Below, piece by piece: positions 60,802 to 64,000 of a stretch of 64,000 bases of DNA. The stretch covers positions 3,658,001-3,722,000 of the forward strand of contig OY763325.1 in assembly GCA_963667315.1 (NCBI GenBank), written 5' to 3'. The translations under genes and the position numbers were made by a program. Below the pieces are notes generated by a model. The model saw nothing but the letters and a program-made list of their open reading frames with translations, had not been told where the DNA came from and did not search any database. Within the stretch, counting starts at the first letter, position 1, and the number at the start of each line of letters is the position of its first letter. The stretch is from DAINPP01 sp963667315. Its GTDB lineage: Bacteria; Thermotogota; Thermotogae; MWEM01.

Positions 60802-63101
60802 GTCATCTCGTTATTGTTGAGTCTCCTTCAAAGGCAAAGACCATCAAGAAGTATCTTGGAAGAGGTTATGAAGTGATTTCCTCTAAGGGGCATATCAGAG
60901 ATCTTCCCGTTTCAGAACTCGGTGTGGATGTGGAAAAGGGGTTTGAACCGATCTTTGTCACCATGAAGGGGAAAGAAACCGTTATAAAAGATATAAAGGC
61001 AAAGGCAAAAGGAAAAGATGTCATACTGGCATCGGATATGGACCGGGAGGGAGAGGCCATCGCCTGGCATATCGCCCAGATCCTGGGTTTAAAGGAAAAT
61101 GTAAAGAATAGAGTTATCTTCTCTGAAATCACAAAAGAAACGATCAAAGAGGCGGTGAAGAACCCGAGACCGATCGATAAATCAATGGTTGAGGCGCAGT
61201 TTGCGAGAAGAATTCTCGACAGAATCGTAGGGTACAAGATCAGTCCCTATCTCTGGAGAGCGTTGAGGATGAACAGCCTCAGTGCCGGGAGAGTTCAGTC
61301 CGTTGCCCTTCGCTTTATCTGTGAACTGGATGATAAGATCGTGAAATTTGTTCCGGAAGAATACTGGAAATTCAAGGGTCTCTTCGGAGAACTTGAGGCA
61401 GAATTGACAAAGGTCAAGGGGAAATCGCTTGATAAAGACAAAATCGGTACGAAGCGAAAAGCAGAGACTATACGAAAAGAGCTTGCGGCAAGTGAGTTTC
61501 TCGTCAAGAGTATCACGGATAAAAAAGCAACAAAAAAACCACCGGCACCCTTCACCACCAGTACGCTTCAGCAGGCAGCTTCCACGATTCTCGGATTTGG
61601 TGTCAGCAAGACCATGCAGGTTGCGCAGAAATTGTATGAAGGGATCAATACCCCTGAAGGTCAGACGGCATTTATCACATACATGAGAACGGACTCCACA
61701 AGGCTTTCAGATGTGGCACTTGAAGGGGCAGAAAAGTATCTCGTGGGAACGCATGGCAAGAACTATCATAAGAGAAGAATATTTGAAAAGAAAAAATCCA
61801 ATGTTCAAGATGCTCATGAGGCGATCAGACCGACTTATCCGGATAAGACACCTGAATCGGTCAAAGATTTCATGGAATCCGATCAGTACAGGTTGTATAA
61901 ACTCATCTGGAGCCGTTTCATGGCATCACAGTCTACTCCGTCACAGTATATGAACAAAAAGATTCAGATTATCGATAAAGAAGAAAAATACCTTTTTGAA
62001 GCGAAAGGCAGCAAGATGATCTTTGACGGGTTTGAAAAATTCTATCCGATGAAAAACAGTGAAAAGGTTCTTGAAAGTGATCTTGAAGAAGAACAGAAGG
62101 TCAACCTGGATAAACTGGATATGAGTCAGAATTTTACCAAACCGCCTTCCAGATTTACAGAAGCCAGTCTTGTCAAGATGCTTGAAAAAGACGGTATCGG
62201 ACGACCGAGTACCTATGCATCCATTATCAGAACCCTTTTTTCCAGAAAATATGTCAGGCGTGAGGGGAAGACGATTGCCCCAACCTTTGTTGGGAAGGTC
62301 GTCAATTATTTCCTCACCAAGCATTTTCCGAAGATCATCCAGAAAAAGTTTACCGCAACGATGGAAACCGATCTTGATAACGTGGAAACGGGGGACAGAA
62401 ACTGGAAAGTCGTGTTGGGAGAATTTTATGATACCTTTGTGCCCACACTGACGAGTATGGACGAATTGATCAAGTCCAAAAAACTGAACGTGGATATGGA
62501 AACAAATGTGAAATGTGAAAAATGTGAGAAGAACATGGAACTCAGAGTCGGGAAATACGGCCCTTATCTGACATGTAAGGACTGTAAAAACAACAAATCC
62601 GTTCCTGAAGACATCCCAGCCTATCTCGAAAAGGGAATTGCCTATTTTAAAGATCCGAGTTTACTCGTTGAAAGCCAGGCCCCCGAGGCAAAGGAAATCG
62701 GGAGAGATTGTCCGAAATGCGGGAAACCGCTTGTTGAAAAGTTCGGACGGTTCGGGAAGTTTATCGCCTGCAGCAATTATCCGGAATGTAAGTATACCGA
62801 GAATATTGATGTCAAGGCAAGGGGAAAATGTCCCGATTGCGGCGGCGAAGTGGTTAAGAGAAGAAGTAAACGCGGCAGTTTCTTCTACACCTGTAAAAAC
62901 AACACCTACAACGGTGGAGATTGTGAATTCATCTCCTGGGATGAACCGACGGACTACAGATGTGAAAAATGCGGATCGGTTCTCTACGTCAAATATACAA
63001 AAAAACAGGGGGAGCATCTTTATTGTAAACCCTGTAAGGCGAGATATCCCCTTCCGGTTGAGGATGATTCGGCTCCAGACGACGGAAGTTCTGAAGAATA
63101 A
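60798..63101 (+). CDS. topA: DNA topoisomerase I
   Basis: 767 residues. TOPRIM domain (VIVESPSKAKTIKKYLG; SDMDREGEAIAWH), catalytic tyrosine in FITYMRTDSTRLS, SAGRVQSVALR and HEAIRPT. Four C-terminal zinc-ribbon segments follow, with cysteines in CEKCEKNMELR, CPKCGKPLVEKFGRFGKFIAC, CPDCGGEVV and CEKCGSVLYVK. It relaxes negative supercoils. The ATG overlaps the preceding stop (ATGA), so it is translated with the phosphohexomutase. A strong terminator follows. Confidence 0.96.
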   Translation: MSHLVIVESPSKAKTIKKYLGRGYEVISSKGHIRDLPVSELGVDVEKGFEPIFVTMKGKETVIKDIKAKAKGKDVILASDMDREGEAIAWHIAQILGLKENVKNRVIFSEITKETIKEAVKNPRPIDKSMVEAQFARRILDRIVGYKISPYLWRALRMNSLSAGRVQSVALRFICELDDKIVKFVPEEYWKFKGLFGELEAELTKVKGKSLDKDKIGTKRKAETIRKELAASEFLVKSITDKKATKKPPAPFTTSTLQQAASTILGFGVSKTMQVAQKLYEGINTPEGQTAFITYMRTDSTRLSDVALEGAEKYLVGTHGKNYHKRRIFEKKKSNVQDAHEAIRPTYPDKTPESVKDFMESDQYRLYKLIWSRFMASQSTPSQYMNKKIQIIDKEEKYLFEAKGSKMIFDGFEKFYPMKNSEKVLESDLEEEQKVNLDKLDMSQNFTKPPSRFTEASLVKMLEKDGIGRPSTYASIIRTLFSRKYVRREGKTIAPTFVGKVVNYFLTKHFPKIIQKKFTATMETDLDNVETGDRNWKVVLGEFYDTFVPTLTSMDELIKSKKLNVDMETNVKCEKCEKNMELRVGKYGPYLTCKDCKNNKSVPEDIPAYLEKGIAYFKDPSLLVESQAPEAKEIGRDCPKCGKPLVEKFGRFGKFIACSNYPECKYTENIDVKARGKCPDCGGEVVKRRSKRGSFFYTCKNNTYNGGDCEFISWDEPTDYRCEKCGSVLYVKYTKKQGEHLYCKPCKARYPLPVEDDSAPDDGSSEE

Positions 63102-63112
63102 AAAGTTTTTAC

Positions 63113-63142
63113 AAAAAGGACACTGAAAACGGTGTCCTTTTT
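63113..63142 (+). terminator. Terminator after topA
   Basis: AAAAAGGACAC / GTGTCCTTTTT, an 11-base perfect stem with loop TGAAAACG, directly after the topA stop. It works in both orientations by sequence. Confidence 0.88.
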
Positions 63143-63146
63143 CTAT

Positions 63147-63173
63147 AAAAAAATCCCCCATTTTCAGGGGGAT
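63147..63173 (-). terminator. Terminator of the DsrE-like gene
   Basis: Minus strand: ATCCCCC-TGAAAAT-GGGGGAT followed by a T-run (63147-63152). It lies about 110 bases after the stop of the DsrE-like gene; the region between has no gene. Confidence 0.8.
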
Positions 63174-63283
63174 GAGGGGGGAAGGTTGGTTGTTTATGTT
63201 TTTTCGTTGTTGTTTTGCTGTTTGGTCTGCATTTCGTTGTCATCATGATTGTACCGTATCAACTGTGAAGGAACTGTGAAGAC

Positions 63284-63622
63284 TCAGAATGTCAAAACCT
63301 TATCATCACTTTTCAGATATTCCGTCAGAGGAATCCCCATATAAGCCACTTCGAAACCGTTTTCCTCTATCTGTTCCGTTATCCCGTAATCATCGCTGCA
63401 AGCCTTGCAGTATTTGATGTTAATGCCGTTACTTTGTAGAACCTTGAGAAGTTCCAGAATGGTCTCGTTTTCGGTGGATAATTTTTGCGAAGGTCCCCAG
63501 ACGATAAGGGTTACGTCTTCCCACCATTCCTGATTTTTTGAATTTATCAGATACATATAGACCACTTTTGTGAAAACTTCACTGTCAGCGGAGGTCCATA
63601 TGACTGCGAGTTTATTGTTCAT
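63284..63622 (-). CDS. DsrE-family protein
   Basis: 112 residues with the DsrE/DsrF-like alpha/beta fold: LAVIWTSADSEVFTKVVYMYLI at the N-terminus, VTLIVWGPSQKLSTENE, and KYCKACSDDYGITEQIEENGFEVAYMGIPL with two cysteines (near 80 and 83). Relatives take part in sulfur relay or are uncharacterised. Ribosome binding site GGAGGTTGATATC. It lies 14 bases downstream of a gene entering from the right edge, so probably the second in that operon. Confidence 0.78.
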   Translation of the reverse strand: MNNKLAVIWTSADSEVFTKVVYMYLINSKNQEWWEDVTLIVWGPSQKLSTENETILELLKVLQSNGINIKYCKACSDDYGITEQIEENGFEVAYMGIPLTEYLKSDDKVLTF

Positions 63623-63636
63623 GATATCAACCTCCT

Positions 63637-64000
63637 CTAAAAACCTTCAACCCATGTTGCATGCCCACCGGCGACTCTGACAGGTGAACCTTGAGCGTCA
63701 GGTGAAACTGAACCGGTCAGCCCGTAACTGTTGATGTAAGGATTGCCGCTAAGGTGCTCGTAGAGAACGCCTTCTTTGTACTTGTATTCCTGTTGCGTGA
63801 GCGCACCGGTTTCCTGATTGATCAACAGGAAGGTGTTCTTGTAATTCTCCTCCGTTCCGTGTTTTATTCCGACGAGAACAGAGTTACCGGTGTAAAAAGG
63901 CGTAAACCCTATGATTTTCTCGATGGATCGACCGATGGCGAGGTTATAATTTTCAACCTGGAAAGAGTAACTCACGATGAGTTCATTGTTTATTACAGCG
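63637..64000 (-). CDS. Hypothetical protein, 5' end outside window
   Basis: The frame has no stop between its end and the right edge of the window. The apparent GTG start at 63975 is therefore probably internal (upstream codons read AVINNELIV). The visible C-terminal 121 residues are beta-rich, with SIEKIIGFTPFYTGNSVLVGIKHG and a glycine/proline-rich end (SPVRVAGGHATWVEGF). No family recognised. Confidence 0.6.
   Translation of the reverse strand, partial: AVINNELIVSYSFQVENYNLAIGRSIEKIIGFTPFYTGNSVLVGIKHGTEENYKNTFLLINQETGALTQQEYKYKEGVLYEHLSGNPYINSYGLTGSVSPDAQGSPVRVAGGHATWVEGF

Noticed and set aside
63975..63977. GTG as start of the last gene
   Set aside because: The frame stays open to the window edge, so the gene most likely begins outside the window.

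Overview
The window is a dense, moderately AT-rich bacterial chromosome segment. It has short intergenic gaps, strong AGGAGG-type ribosome binding sites, frequent TTG and GTG starts and many intrinsic terminators. The genes point to an anaerobic, fermentative, flagellated bacterium: HydE, HydG and HydF with a TM1266-type regulator, a radical-SAM aminomutase, a Na+-pump decarboxylase beta subunit and a flagellar rod/hook operon. The gene orders rbfA-truB-ribF and mreB/mbl-flhO-flhP are typical of Bacillota. However, the sugar-binding proteins carry signal-peptidase-I leaders without a lipobox, which fits a diderm better (Halanaerobia-like Bacillota or Thermotogota). The lineage is not settled from the sequence.

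Layout. 1-13.6 kb is a carbohydrate regulon. A leftward ABC operon (lyase-like protein, binding protein, two permeases, ATPase running off the edge) and a rightward operon (GATase-like protein, DhaK, DhaL, binding protein, ATPase, permease) flank a two-component system. That system is an ANTAR response regulator plus a soluble histidine kinase whose N-terminus is a degenerate sugar-ABC ATPase domain. Both operons begin with a sigma-A promoter and a two-hairpin-plus-terminator leader carrying the same first loop, so I infer one antitermination switch controls both.

13.6-18 kb holds the [FeFe]-hydrogenase maturation genes behind a structured leader. 18-20 kb is an ABC-F ATPase behind a leader peptide and two terminators. 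20-25.3 kb holds glutamate dehydrogenase and a drug-type ABC exporter with a TetR regulator. 25.3-29.2 kb is rbfA-truB-ribF, with truB frameshifted, plus an anchored extracytoplasmic protein. 29.2-33.4 kb holds a lysine-2,3-aminomutase-family enzyme with glutamate-mutase substrate residues, and a secreted glycoside-hydrolase-like protein.

33.5-37.2 kb is an AT-rich accessory patch. It contains the scar of a BREX phage-defence locus (start of brxA joined to the end of brxL, with a nonsense mutation) and a 595-residue protein with a divergent diadenylate-cyclase domain. 37.2-45.5 kb has a sensor kinase/regulator pair with a YgjP-like metalloprotease, a TraB protein, a nuclease-like secreted protein and a pyrimidine/ureide cluster. 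45.5-51.8 kb has the flagellar/MreB operon and shikimate genes behind a tyrosine-rich leader peptide. 51.8-64 kb holds transporters, a GGDEF regulator, oadB-alr, a YhaM-type nuclease, a phosphohexomutase, topA and two small genes, the last running off the edge.

The most notable material is the pseudo-ATPase kinase/ANTAR/twin-leader regulon. After it come the BREX scar with its diadenylate-cyclase neighbour, the two peptide-controlled attenuators, the truB frameshift and the HydG cysteine substitution. No tRNA, rRNA, CRISPR array or intact insertion sequence was seen.
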